64,000 nt of DNA from NCBI GenBank assembly GCA_963664935.2, contig CAXXSE010000006.1, forward strand, positions 744,001 through 808,000, given 5' to 3'. Shown piece after piece: positions 9,477 through 18,142 of this stretch. The stretch is from G963664935 sp963664935. Its GTDB lineage: Bacteria > Pseudomonadota > Gammaproteobacteria > Methylococcales > G963664935. Position numbers and translations under genes: made by a program. Below the pieces are notes generated by a model that was given only the letters and a program-made list of their open reading frames with translations, did not search any database and was not told where the DNA came from. Positions within the stretch are counted from its first letter, which is position 1. Every line of letters starts with the position of its first letter.

Positions 9477-10943
9477 ATGCGAATCGATTCGGAAGCCCTC
9501 ACTTTTGATGATATCCTCTTAATTCCGGCGCACTCGACGTTTTTGCCAAGGGATTCGGATCTAACAACCCGTCTTACCCGAGGAATTCGTCTTAATATAC
9601 CCTTCGTTTCCGCGGCCATGGACACCGTGACCGAAGCGAAACTAGCCATAACCATGGCGCAGGAAGGTGGAATCGGAATTATCCACAAGAATACGACAAT
9701 TGCCGGACAAGCGGCTGAAGTTCGCCGGGTAAAAAAATACGAAAGTGGCGTCATCAAAGAACCGATAACGGTATCACCCAACACCAGTATACGCGATGTT
9801 ATGGAGTTGACATCGGCCCACAGTATTTCAGGGGTGCCTGTTGTTGATGGCGATGATCTGGTTGGCATTATAACGAGTCGGGATCTACGCTTTGAAACGC
9901 GATATGACGAACCGGTTTGCAATGTCATGACACCCAAAGATCGCTTGGTGACGGTCAAGGAGGATGCCGACCAAAAGGAAGCCATTCGGTTACTCCACGA
10001 GCACCGAATCGAGAAAGTATTGGTTGTTAACGACAAATTTCAGCTCCGGGGCTTGATTACCGTTAAAGATATTCAAAAAGCCAAGGATTATCCCATTGCT
10101 TGTAAAGACGAGCAGGAGCGCTTGCGCGTAGGGGCTGCGGTGGGGACCGGAGAGGGAACCGAGGAAAGGGTATGCGCACTGGTTGATGCCGGTGTCGATG
10201 TGATTGTTGTCGACACCGCTCATGGGCATTCCAAAGGTGTACTCGATCGGGTTCGGTTGGTCAAACAACAATTTCCCGATGTCGAAGTCATCGGGGGAAA
10301 TATTGCAACGGGCGAAGCCGCAAAATATTTAGTGGACGGTGGCTGTGACGCGATTAAGGTCGGAATCGGTCCCGGTTCAATCTGCACAACCCGAATAATC
10401 GCTGGCGTGGGAATGCCGCAAGTCACGGCAATCGCCAACGTAGCCAATGCCTTAAAGGGCTCCGATGTACCGTTGATCGCGGATGGTGGCATTCGCTATT
10501 CGGGTGACGTGGCGAAGGCGCTCGCGGCGGGGGCCAGTTCGGTCATGTTGGGCAGTTTGTTTGCCGGGACCGAAGAAGCGCCGGGTGAGGTTGAATTGTA
10601 CCAGGGGCGCTCATACAAATCGTATCGTGGCATGGGCTCCTTGGCCGCTATGTCCCAGAATTATGGGTCAAGCGACCGCTATTTTCAGGACAGCGTCGAT
10701 GCCGTCGAAAAACTCGTTCCTGAAGGCATTGAAGGACGAGTTCCATACAAAGGCAGCTTGGGCGCCATTCTCGATCAACTCACTGGAGGAGTCCGCTCGT
10801 GTATGGGCTATACCGGATGCCGGACCATTGATGAATTGAGGCTCAATTCCAGGTTTGTTCGCGTGACCAACGCGGGGATGCGGGAAAGCCATGTCCACGA
10901 CGTCACCGTTGTGAAAGAAGCTCCAAATTATCGAATAGATTAA
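9477..10943 (+). CDS. guaB: Inosine-5'-monophosphate dehydrogenase
   Basis: A 488-residue enzyme that oxidises IMP to XMP, the committed step of GMP synthesis. It has the N-terminal substrate region SEALTFDDILLIPAHS, two CBS domains (about residues 95-205), the catalytic Cys loop GPGSICTTR, the DGGIRYSGDVAKALAAGA phosphate site and the YRGMGS and YKG flap region. Intact at family length. guaA follows after 2 bases. Confidence 0.98.
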   Translation: MRIDSEALTFDDILLIPAHSTFLPRDSDLTTRLTRGIRLNIPFVSAAMDTVTEAKLAITMAQEGGIGIIHKNTTIAGQAAEVRRVKKYESGVIKEPITVSPNTSIRDVMELTSAHSISGVPVVDGDDLVGIITSRDLRFETRYDEPVCNVMTPKDRLVTVKEDADQKEAIRLLHEHRIEKVLVVNDKFQLRGLITVKDIQKAKDYPIACKDEQERLRVGAAVGTGEGTEERVCALVDAGVDVIVVDTAHGHSKGVLDRVRLVKQQFPDVEVIGGNIATGEAAKYLVDGGCDAIKVGIGPGSICTTRIIAGVGMPQVTAIANVANALKGSDVPLIADGGIRYSGDVAKALAAGASSVMLGSLFAGTEEAPGEVELYQGRSYKSYRGMGSLAAMSQNYGSSDRYFQDSVDAVEKLVPEGIEGRVPYKGSLGAILDQLTGGVRSCMGYTGCRTIDELRLNSRFVRVTNAGMRESHVHDVTVVKEAPNYRID

Positions 10944-10945
10944 TC

Positions 10946-12538
10946 GTGTCGCAAATGTCGCAGGGAGACATTCATTCCCACAAAATTCTTATTATTGACT
11001 TTGGTTCACAATACACTCAGCTGATCGCCCGGCGCATTAGGGAAATTGGGGTGTACTGCGAGATTTTCTCGTACGAATGCGGTGAGGAAGACATCCAAAA
11101 ATTTGGACCGCGGGGCATTATTTTATCCGGGGGCCCCGCAACTGTAACCGAGAAAGATACCCCCAGAGCCGACAATGGGGTTTTTTCCTTAGGTATTCCG
11201 ATGTTGGGGATTTGCTACGGGATGCAAACCATGGCCGAACAATTAGGTGGCAATGTAGAATCGGCGGTGCATCGTGAGTTCGGTTATGCCAAAGTACGTG
11301 CGCGTGGCCATTCCAGCCTGCTGCGGAATATAGAGGATCATACCAGTAAAGAAGGCTATGGATTACTGGATGTGTGGATGAGCCATGGTGATAAAGTCAA
11401 GTCATTGCCACCTGGTTTTAAAGTGATCGCCAGTACCGAAAGCGCGCCGATTGCTGGAATCGCGGACGAAACAAAAAAATTTTTCGGCCTGCAATTTCAT
11501 CCCGAAGTCACCCATACCCTACAGGGAAAGCGCATTCTGGAACGCTTTGTTTGCGAGATTTGCAACTGTGAGACATTGTGGCGTTCGGAGAACATCATTG
11601 CCGATAGCATCGGGAATATTCGCTCATGTGTTGGGAACCGGGAAAAGGTTATTCTCGGGTTATCGGGCGGTGTCGATTCGTCGGTAGTCGCAGCTTTACT
11701 ACATAGATCGATCGGGGATCAATTAACCTGTGTTTTTGTCGACACGGGTCTGCTGCGGTTAAATGAAGGTGACCAGGTTATGGCCACCTTCGCCGAACAT
11801 TTGGGTGTTCAGGTGGTTCGCGTCAATGCCGAATCACGGTTTTTGAACGCCCTTGGAAACGAAAACGATCCTGAGAAAAAACGTAAGATTATCGGAAATC
11901 TGTTTATCGAAATATTCGAACAGGAAGCTTCTAAAATCACCAACGCCAAATGGCTAGCGCAAGGAACCATATATCCGGATGTGATCGAATCGGCGGGTGC
12001 AAAAACGGGTAAGGCGCAGTTGATAAAATCCCATCACAATGTGGGGGGATTGCCTGAGTATATGAACCTGAAATTGGTGGAGCCTTTACGTGAATTATTT
12101 AAAGATGAGGTTCGGGCAATCGGCTTGGAACTCGGGCTGCCATCTGAAATGATCAATCGCCATCCGTTTCCGGGACCTGGTTTGGGTGTAAGAATATTGG
12201 GAGAAGTTAAAAAAGCCTATATCGAACTCTTACAAAAGGCTGATGCTATATTCATCGAGGAGCTTTACGAACACGCGTTATACGATAAAGTCAGCCAGGC
12301 ATTCGCGGTTTTTTTGCCGGTTAAATCGGTTGGTGTCATGGGCGACGCCCGCCGCTACGATTATATCATTGCTTTACGCGCGGTGGAAACTGTTGATTTT
12401 ATGACCGCCCGCTGGGCCCATCTTCCCTATGATTTTCTCGATTTAGTCTCGCGCCGAATTATCAACGAAATCTCAGGGATTTCCCGAGTGACTTACGACA
12501 TTTCTGGTAAACCACCCGCGACGATCGAGTGGGAATAA
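10946..12538 (+). CDS. guaA: GMP synthase (glutamine-hydrolysing)
   Basis: Converts XMP to GMP with glutamine and ATP. The N-terminal class I glutamine amidotransferase has Cys in GICYGMQ and His/Glu in FHPEVTHT. The ATP pyrophosphatase domain has the P-loop GLSGGVDSSVVAALLHR. The C-terminal dimerisation domain ends IEWE. GTG at 10946 or ATG at 10955 can start it, with little sign of a binding site before either. Translation may be coupled to guaB, which ends 2 bases upstream. Intact. Confidence 0.97.
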   Translation: MSQMSQGDIHSHKILIIDFGSQYTQLIARRIREIGVYCEIFSYECGEEDIQKFGPRGIILSGGPATVTEKDTPRADNGVFSLGIPMLGICYGMQTMAEQLGGNVESAVHREFGYAKVRARGHSSLLRNIEDHTSKEGYGLLDVWMSHGDKVKSLPPGFKVIASTESAPIAGIADETKKFFGLQFHPEVTHTLQGKRILERFVCEICNCETLWRSENIIADSIGNIRSCVGNREKVILGLSGGVDSSVVAALLHRSIGDQLTCVFVDTGLLRLNEGDQVMATFAEHLGVQVVRVNAESRFLNALGNENDPEKKRKIIGNLFIEIFEQEASKITNAKWLAQGTIYPDVIESAGAKTGKAQLIKSHHNVGGLPEYMNLKLVEPLRELFKDEVRAIGLELGLPSEMINRHPFPGPGLGVRILGEVKKAYIELLQKADAIFIEELYEHALYDKVSQAFAVFLPVKSVGVMGDARRYDYIIALRAVETVDFMTARWAHLPYDFLDLVSRRIINEISGISRVTYDISGKPPATIEWE

Positions 12539-12586
12539 TATCCAAAATACTTACCAATTTCGCGAAGTTAATCTTCACCTGGCGGT

Positions 12587-12904
12587 TTAGCCAAAAAATA
12601 AAGCCCGCACAATAAACGTAAAATCAGCTTCCAACGCCATGAGGCCTATCAACACGAGGAGGGCAAGCGGTGGAAGTAAAATTGCGCACTTCAACGCTAT
12701 CTTCTCCCAAGTCATGTGCATAAAAATTGCAACGATAAACCCGGCCTTTAAGAACATAAAAAGAAGGATTAAAAACCATCGGACATAACCGTGGAATTCC
12801 AGGTAGTCAACCATATACGACATGGTACTGAGGACAAACAGCAAGCCCCAGACTTTAAGATAGAGTCCTATAGGATGTTGTTGCCCTTCTTCCGCATGTT
12901 CCAT
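12587..12904 (-). CDS. coxD: Heme-copper oxidase subunit IV
   Basis: A 105-residue membrane protein with three predicted transmembrane helices (LYLKVWGLLFVLSTMSYM, FLILLFMFLKAGFIVAIFMHM, LPPLALLVLIGLMAL), typical of the prokaryotic cytochrome c oxidase subunit IV family. The ATG at 12904 has AAGGGG upstream; a longer frame exists but overlaps subunit III. Last gene of the cox operon. Confidence 0.85.
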   Translation of the reverse strand: MEHAEEGQQHPIGLYLKVWGLLFVLSTMSYMVDYLEFHGYVRWFLILLFMFLKAGFIVAIFMHMTWEKIALKCAILLPPLALLVLIGLMALEADFTFIVRALFFG

Positions 12905-12915
12905 TTTGTTACCCC

Positions 12916-13635
12916 TTACCAAAGATAAAAGAATGCAAAGATAAAAACCCACACCAGATCGACGAAATGCCAGTACAAGCCGGTTATTTCTACGATTTCG
13001 TAGTTTGTATTCTCGTAATGCCCCCGCCAAACCTTATAGGCGACAGTGCTGAGGTAGATTACGCCAATCGAGACGTGGAGGCCGTGGAAGCCAGTGATCA
13101 TGAAAAAAGTAGAGCCGAATTGGGCGGCGCCCATGGGATTTCCCCAGGGACGGACACCTTCCTCGACGATCAGTTTGGTCCACTCAAAGGCTTGCATACC
13201 AACAAATGAAGCACCGAATATGGCCGTCACAAGCATTAAGATCGCTGTTTTGTTGCGATCACGCCGGTAGCCAAAGTTAACCGCCATCGCCATTGTGCCG
13301 CTGCTGGTGATCAAAATGAAGGTCATGATAGCAATTAAAACGAGGGGGATATGATGGCCTGCAATCGTTAACGCGAAAACCTCACTGGGGATAGGCCAGG
13401 GAACCGTAGTGGACATCCTGACGGTCATATATCCCGTTAAAAAACAGGTAAAGATAAAGGTATCGCTCACCAGAAAGATCCACATCATCGCCTTGCCCCA
13501 GGGGACATTCTTAAATGCGTCCTTATCCGAGGACCAATCCGTTGTCAGATTGGTCAATTCCTTACTGACGCCTTCCCGCCATTCAGCAGGAATCGCCAGG
13601 GACCCTTGCGGATTTGCCGAAGAACTTTGTGCCAT
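12916..13635 (-). CDS. coxC: Cytochrome c oxidase subunit III
   Basis: A 239-residue subunit III with a hydrophilic N-terminus and five predicted helices. Family motifs include MITGFHGLHVSIGVIYL and ITGLYWHFVDLVWVFIF near the C-terminus. It lies 11 bases upstream of subunit IV. Its ribosome binding site AGAGGAT coincides with the left copy of the target duplication of MITE copy B. Confidence 0.93.
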   Translation of the reverse strand: MAQSSSANPQGSLAIPAEWREGVSKELTNLTTDWSSDKDAFKNVPWGKAMMWIFLVSDTFIFTCFLTGYMTVRMSTTVPWPIPSEVFALTIAGHHIPLVLIAIMTFILITSSGTMAMAVNFGYRRDRNKTAILMLVTAIFGASFVGMQAFEWTKLIVEEGVRPWGNPMGAAQFGSTFFMITGFHGLHVSIGVIYLSTVAYKVWRGHYENTNYEIVEITGLYWHFVDLVWVFIFAFFYLW

Positions 13636-13650
13636 TTATTTAATCCTCTT

Positions 13651-13782
13651 ATAACTATTACGTAACTGTTCAGATTGCGCCTGATTTGCTTCAGAACAAG
13701 GCGAAAGAGCGCAATTTACAGGGGTAAATGAGCACTTTTAACGCGGTTATGGAGCCAATCAAGGATGAGCTGAATAGTTACC
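13651..13782 (+). repeat. MITE-like repeat, copy B
   Basis: Core 13662-13781 starts GTAACTGTTCAG and ends CTGAATAGTTAC. It has ATTTACAGGGGTAAAT exactly at its centre (13714-13729). The bases 13651-13661 (ATAACTATTAC) correspond to the outer left end seen in copy A. ATCCTCTT at 13643-13650 and 13783-13790 is a perfect 8-bp direct repeat. It separates the two subunit III genes. Confidence 0.85.
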
Positions 13783-13789
13783 ATCCTCT

Positions 13790-14398
13790 TTAGGTCGATA
13801 ACATCATCATAAACAAAACGAGCCAAACCACGAGCAGGAAATGCCAATAAATAGTGCAGAGCTCAACGCTCAGACGCACCTGGTTTACATCATGATTGCG
13901 CAATACTTTAGCACTCGTTTTTAACCAGGCGACCAAGCCGCCTAACAAGTGTAGCCCATGCAGTCCCGTGATCAGGTAAAAAAAACTGTTAGCCGGGTTA
14001 GTGTCCAGAAAATATCCCATGGTGCGCAGCTGCTCCCATACGACAGCCTGCCCTGCTAAAAACGCCCAGGCAAAAACACCCCCGCTGAGCAGGCCAAATC
14101 GTAGGGCTTTCAGGTCACTTCGATCAGCGCCGACCTTAGCATACTGCAATCCAAAACTACTCAAAATCAGCGCCGCGGTGTTCGCCCAAAGTAGGCTTGG
14201 GTCGGGTAGGGGACGCCAATCCGCGAGACCCATCCGCACGTTATAAGAGACTATCAAGAGTAAAAACAGGGTGGTCGCGACGGTTAGAAAGACTCGCAAG
14301 CCAAATTTTTCGTTAGGTTCGGCTAACGAAAACCTACCTTGCCAGTCATCAACCAGTCCCTCAACCGGCATCCAGGATTTAGCTTTTATTCGCGGCAT
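13790..14398 (-). CDS. Second heme-copper oxidase subunit III-like protein
   Basis: About 202 residues from the ATG at 14398 (GAGG upstream), with five predicted helices. It has subunit III signatures such as FYLITGLHGLHLLGGLVAW and LCTIYWHFLLVVWLVLF. A COX III paralogue next to coxC is a known arrangement in proteobacterial caa3 operons, so it is probably part of the same complex or its assembly. The N-terminal extension of the open frame overlaps coxA and is not used. The stop sits against MITE copy B. Confidence 0.85.
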   Translation of the reverse strand: MPRIKAKSWMPVEGLVDDWQGRFSLAEPNEKFGLRVFLTVATTLFLLLIVSYNVRMGLADWRPLPDPSLLWANTAALILSSFGLQYAKVGADRSDLKALRFGLLSGGVFAWAFLAGQAVVWEQLRTMGYFLDTNPANSFFYLITGLHGLHLLGGLVAWLKTSAKVLRNHDVNQVRLSVELCTIYWHFLLVVWLVLFMMMLST

Positions 14399-14409
14399 CA
14401 CGAAGGTCC

Positions 14410-16176
14410 TCAGGCTCCTTCGGCAACGGGAGCACCAGAATCGCCATCTTCGTCGCCACCAACCGGCGGGTGGTTTTGCGGCAGAAAATCCTCTTTCATG
14501 CCGGGTACACTGTAATCGTAAGCCCAACGGTAAACCACCGGTAACTTGGGTCCCCAATTACCGTGTACCGGCGGGGTGTCAGGCGTTTGCCATTCGAGCG
14601 ATGTGGCATTCCAGGGATTGCTTCCTGCCAGCTTGCCCTTAAAGGCGCTATACGCCAGATTATACAAAAAGATAAATTGAGCGAAGCCGACCACTAATGC
14701 GGCAACGGTAATGAAAACATTAAGATCCTGGGCGGATTCCGGGATGAATTCGTAGCCTTCGTAAGCATAATACCGCCGGGGCATACCGATGAAGCCCAGA
14801 TAGTGCATGGGAAAATAGATCGCGTAGGTTCCCAAAAAGGTGAACCAGAAATGAATGTGTCCCCAAGTATCGTTTAACATTCGTCCGGTGATCTTCGGAA
14901 ACCAATGGTAAATTCCGCCAAAAACCACCAGTATCGGCGAAACCCCCATGACCATATGGAAGTGAGCGACTACAAAATAAGTATCAGAAAGCGGGAGATC
15001 GATGACCACGTTGCCCAGAAACAGGCCAGTAATTCCCCCGAGTGTGAATGTGCTGACGAAAGCGACCGCAAACAGCATTGGTACCGTAAAATGGATGTTG
15101 CCTTGCCACAGCGTCAATATCCAATTGTACACCTTGATAGCTGTGGGAACGGCGATGATAAGGGTGGTGCTCGCAAAAAAGAAACCAAAATAAGGGTTCA
15201 TCCCGCTGACGTACATATGGTGCGCCCAAACGACAAAGCTAAGCACACCGATACCCACGATGGCCCAGACCATTATCCGGTAGCCGAATATGTTTTTTCT
15301 CGCGTGGACGCTGATGAGATCGGAAACGATTCCAAAAGCTGGGAGCGCGACAATATAGACTTCGGGGTGGCCGAAAAACCAGAAGATGTGTTGGAATAAA
15401 ATAGGGCTACCACCTTCGTATTCAAGCATTTGCCCCATGGAAACGACAGCGGGCATAAAAAAACTGCTGCCCAAAAGCCGGTCAAACAACATCATCACCC
15501 CACCGACAAACAGGGCGGGAAAAGCTAACAGCGCGAGGACAGTCGCCATGAAAATCCCCCAAACCGACAAGGGCAGGCGCATCAATGTCATTCCGCGCGT
15601 CCGGGCCTGTAACACAGTGGTTACGTAGTTCAGACCACCCATAGTAGCCGCGACAATGAATAATATCAGGGAAATAAGCATCAAAACGATGCCGCCATCC
15701 GAGCCTGGGGTTCCCGGTAAAATAGCCTGTGGGGGATACAAGGTCCAACCTGCGCCTGTTGGACCGCCAGGGACAAAGAAACTTGCCATGAGGACAATTA
15801 CCGACAGCAAGTAGGCCCAATAGCTCAACATATTGACGAAGGGGAATACCATGTCTCTTGCACCCACCATGAGCGGGATGAGATAGTTGCCAAAACCCCC
15901 GAGGAATATCGCGGTAAGCAGATAAATCACCATTATCATACCGTGCATGGTGACGAACTGGTAATACGTGCTTGGATCGATAAAGGAGAAGCTCCCCGGG
16001 AATCCGATTTGGATTCGCATGAACCAAGACATTACCAAAGCCACGAATCCCACCGCTATAGCGGTCAGTGTGTATTGAATGGCAATGACTTTATGATCCT
16101 GGCTCCAGACGTACTTTGTCCAAAAACTTGTCGGATCGTGGAGTGGTAAATCCTCTTGATACCCAGCTTGTGTCAT
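14410..16176 (-). CDS. coxA: Cytochrome c oxidase subunit I
   Basis: Catalytic subunit (588 residues, twelve helices) binding low-spin heme a, heme a3 and CuB. The motif FFGHPEVYIVALPAFG has the CuB histidine and the A-type D-channel glutamate. WAHHMYVSG supplies further CuB histidines, and VVAHFHMVMGVSPI the heme ligands. The first codon of the longer frame is TTG; ATG at 16176 has GAGAGGA upstream. It lies between coxB and the subunit III-like gene. Intact. Confidence 0.96.
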   Translation of the reverse strand: MTQAGYQEDLPLHDPTSFWTKYVWSQDHKVIAIQYTLTAIAVGFVALVMSWFMRIQIGFPGSFSFIDPSTYYQFVTMHGMIMVIYLLTAIFLGGFGNYLIPLMVGARDMVFPFVNMLSYWAYLLSVIVLMASFFVPGGPTGAGWTLYPPQAILPGTPGSDGGIVLMLISLILFIVAATMGGLNYVTTVLQARTRGMTLMRLPLSVWGIFMATVLALLAFPALFVGGVMMLFDRLLGSSFFMPAVVSMGQMLEYEGGSPILFQHIFWFFGHPEVYIVALPAFGIVSDLISVHARKNIFGYRIMVWAIVGIGVLSFVVWAHHMYVSGMNPYFGFFFASTTLIIAVPTAIKVYNWILTLWQGNIHFTVPMLFAVAFVSTFTLGGITGLFLGNVVIDLPLSDTYFVVAHFHMVMGVSPILVVFGGIYHWFPKITGRMLNDTWGHIHFWFTFLGTYAIYFPMHYLGFIGMPRRYYAYEGYEFIPESAQDLNVFITVAALVVGFAQFIFLYNLAYSAFKGKLAGSNPWNATSLEWQTPDTPPVHGNWGPKLPVVYRWAYDYSVPGMKEDFLPQNHPPVGGDEDGDSGAPVAEGA

Positions 16177-16260
16177 CAAAATCCTCTCTATGCTACTTGT
16201 TTGTTATTCAAAATCGATTTGAATGTCGGTGTTCGAATTTTTCTTTCGCCCAATTCGATC

Positions 16261-17661
16261 CTATTTAACGGCTTTTGTATAAGCGATTAGCGCATCGAGC
16301 TCTTTGTCGCTTAATTCGTAGGGCGGCATCATGGGCGAGAAACCCGCTACCACCGTGGCATTCGGGCTGACAATGGCTTCTTTCAAATAGGCTTCATCAA
16401 CTACTACCGTACTGTTGTCGGTCATGGTTTCAGTTTTTCCGAATAGGCCTTTCCAAGTTGGCCCTACGCTGGCGCTCCCATCCAAGCTGTGGCAACTGAG
16501 GCAACCCTGTTCTTCCGCGAGTTCCTCTCCTAGACTGACCAAATCATCCCCTACCTCGTTGGTGGACGAAAGCGAGGCGGTAAAAGCGATTAAGGCATCG
16601 ATTTCGTCGTTACTCAGTTCATAAGGAGGCATGATCGGGGAATAACCGTCGATTACACTCGCGTTCGGATCGAGAATTGACTCTTTAAAATAAGCTTCAT
16701 CAACTTTGACGGTAGTACCGCCAACGATTTTTTCAATCTTACCGAGCAAACCTTTCCAGGTTGGTCCAACGTTGGCGCTCCCGTCTACGCTATGACAACC
16801 GAGACAACCCTGTTCTTCCGCCAGATCACGTCCTTGCTCAACCAATTTGTTTCCAGCGCCCACGGATTTTTTGGAGGACGTCTGCACGAAGGTCGGTTGG
16901 GTATCCAGCCATGCCTGAAAGGTAATTTCGTCTTCGACGAAAACCGCGCCACGCATGGTATGGTGTCCAACTCCGCAATATTCAGCACAGGCGATGTCGA
17001 ATCGTCCTAGTTTCGTAGGGGTAAACCACAGACTTGTAATAATGCCCGGTACAGCATCCATTTTAACTCTGAAATGCGGAACGTAGAAGTCGTGAATGAC
17101 ATCTTTGGAACGCAATAGGATTTGGACCGGCTTGTCTATGGGAAGATGGAGTTCGTTGTTGGAAATCAACACGTCATCTTGCCCATTAGGATCTTCAGGA
17201 TTCAAACCAAAGGGGTTTTGAAAACTGATAAGTTTGGGTTTGGCATTACCTAATACACCGTCTTTGCCGGGGAAACGAAAACTCCACTGCCATTGCTTAC
17301 CCACCGCCTCAACAACCGAGGCGTCTTTCGGGACGTGGACGAAATCGGCTAAAACTATCAGGCCGGGGGCTAACATGATCACGATACCCACCGTGGTCAA
17401 CCCAGTTAGCCATAACTCAAGTTTCTTATTTTCCGGTTCGTATACTGCTTTCCGGTCTGGACTATAACGAAACCGAACCAAGGCATAGGCCATAAAAAAG
17501 TTGACGGCGACGAAGACAACCCCGCAAACCACAAAAGTGATCATCATTGTATCGTCCATTGGACTCCAGTTCGATGATAGCGGAGTAAACCACCATGGGC
17601 TCCAGAAGTGAAACCAGACCGATCCAATGACAATTAAAACCAATGCTATTGCTATAGCCAT
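16261..17661 (-). CDS. coxB: Cytochrome c oxidase subunit II fused to two cytochrome c domains
   Basis: About 466 residues. Two N-terminal helices are followed by the CuA domain with CAEYCGVGHHTMRG and upstream IHDFYVPHFRVKMD. Two consecutive class I cytochrome c domains follow, each beginning EEQGCL(G/S)CHS (CxxCH) and ending in MPPYELS(N/D), where Met is the likely sixth ligand. The two domains are about 100 residues each and strikingly similar, pointing to an internal tandem duplication. This makes a caa3-type oxidase with an extra heme c. First gene of the operon. Confidence 0.94.
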   Translation of the reverse strand: MAIAIALVLIVIGSVWFHFWSPWWFTPLSSNWSPMDDTMMITFVVCGVVFVAVNFFMAYALVRFRYSPDRKAVYEPENKKLELWLTGLTTVGIVIMLAPGLIVLADFVHVPKDASVVEAVGKQWQWSFRFPGKDGVLGNAKPKLISFQNPFGLNPEDPNGQDDVLISNNELHLPIDKPVQILLRSKDVIHDFYVPHFRVKMDAVPGIITSLWFTPTKLGRFDIACAEYCGVGHHTMRGAVFVEDEITFQAWLDTQPTFVQTSSKKSVGAGNKLVEQGRDLAEEQGCLGCHSVDGSANVGPTWKGLLGKIEKIVGGTTVKVDEAYFKESILDPNASVIDGYSPIMPPYELSNDEIDALIAFTASLSSTNEVGDDLVSLGEELAEEQGCLSCHSLDGSASVGPTWKGLFGKTETMTDNSTVVVDEAYLKEAIVSPNATVVAGFSPMMPPYELSDKELDALIAYTKAVK

Positions 17662-18142
17662 GCTTGAAAATCCCAACTAAAATTAATACGGGTATAAAAT
17701 TTCACCGAAAGATTATTGAACGCTACAAGATTTATTGCGGGGCTGTCAGAGCAATGGAAACCAACCGCTGAATTTCCCTTTTGTCATGTTTCCCCAAAAC
17801 CCCCCTCTTATTTTCTGCCCACGGTGACAAAAACTCCCATTATGAGGAACACCGCGATCAAATTCAAGGATCAAATATAATATTAAACACTATTTGAATT
17901 CACAACCCAAAAAATCTTTTTGTTCTAACTGATTACGAATGAGGAGCCTGCTTGTGGAACCTGAGCTTATGGATTCGACAAAATTTTGACATACAAAAAA
18001 ATCAATGCTTAACTTTGAGTGATCTTAGCAGGAACAGTCCATTATTCGACCGCAATCGAAATTTGGTTTCTTGCCTTAAAATTCCCAATCCGCCAAAGAG
18101 GACCAAAGTACTTGCGTAGGATAAAAATAAACCGAGGCGAAT
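17662..18142. promoter_or_regulatory. Divergent control region cox / fleQ
   Basis: About 480 AT-rich bases between the divergent coxB and fleQ starts. GAGGCG lies just before the fleQ ATG. AATATAATATTAAAC near 17875 resembles a -10 region. No gene and no clear operator dyad is seen. Confidence 0.35.
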
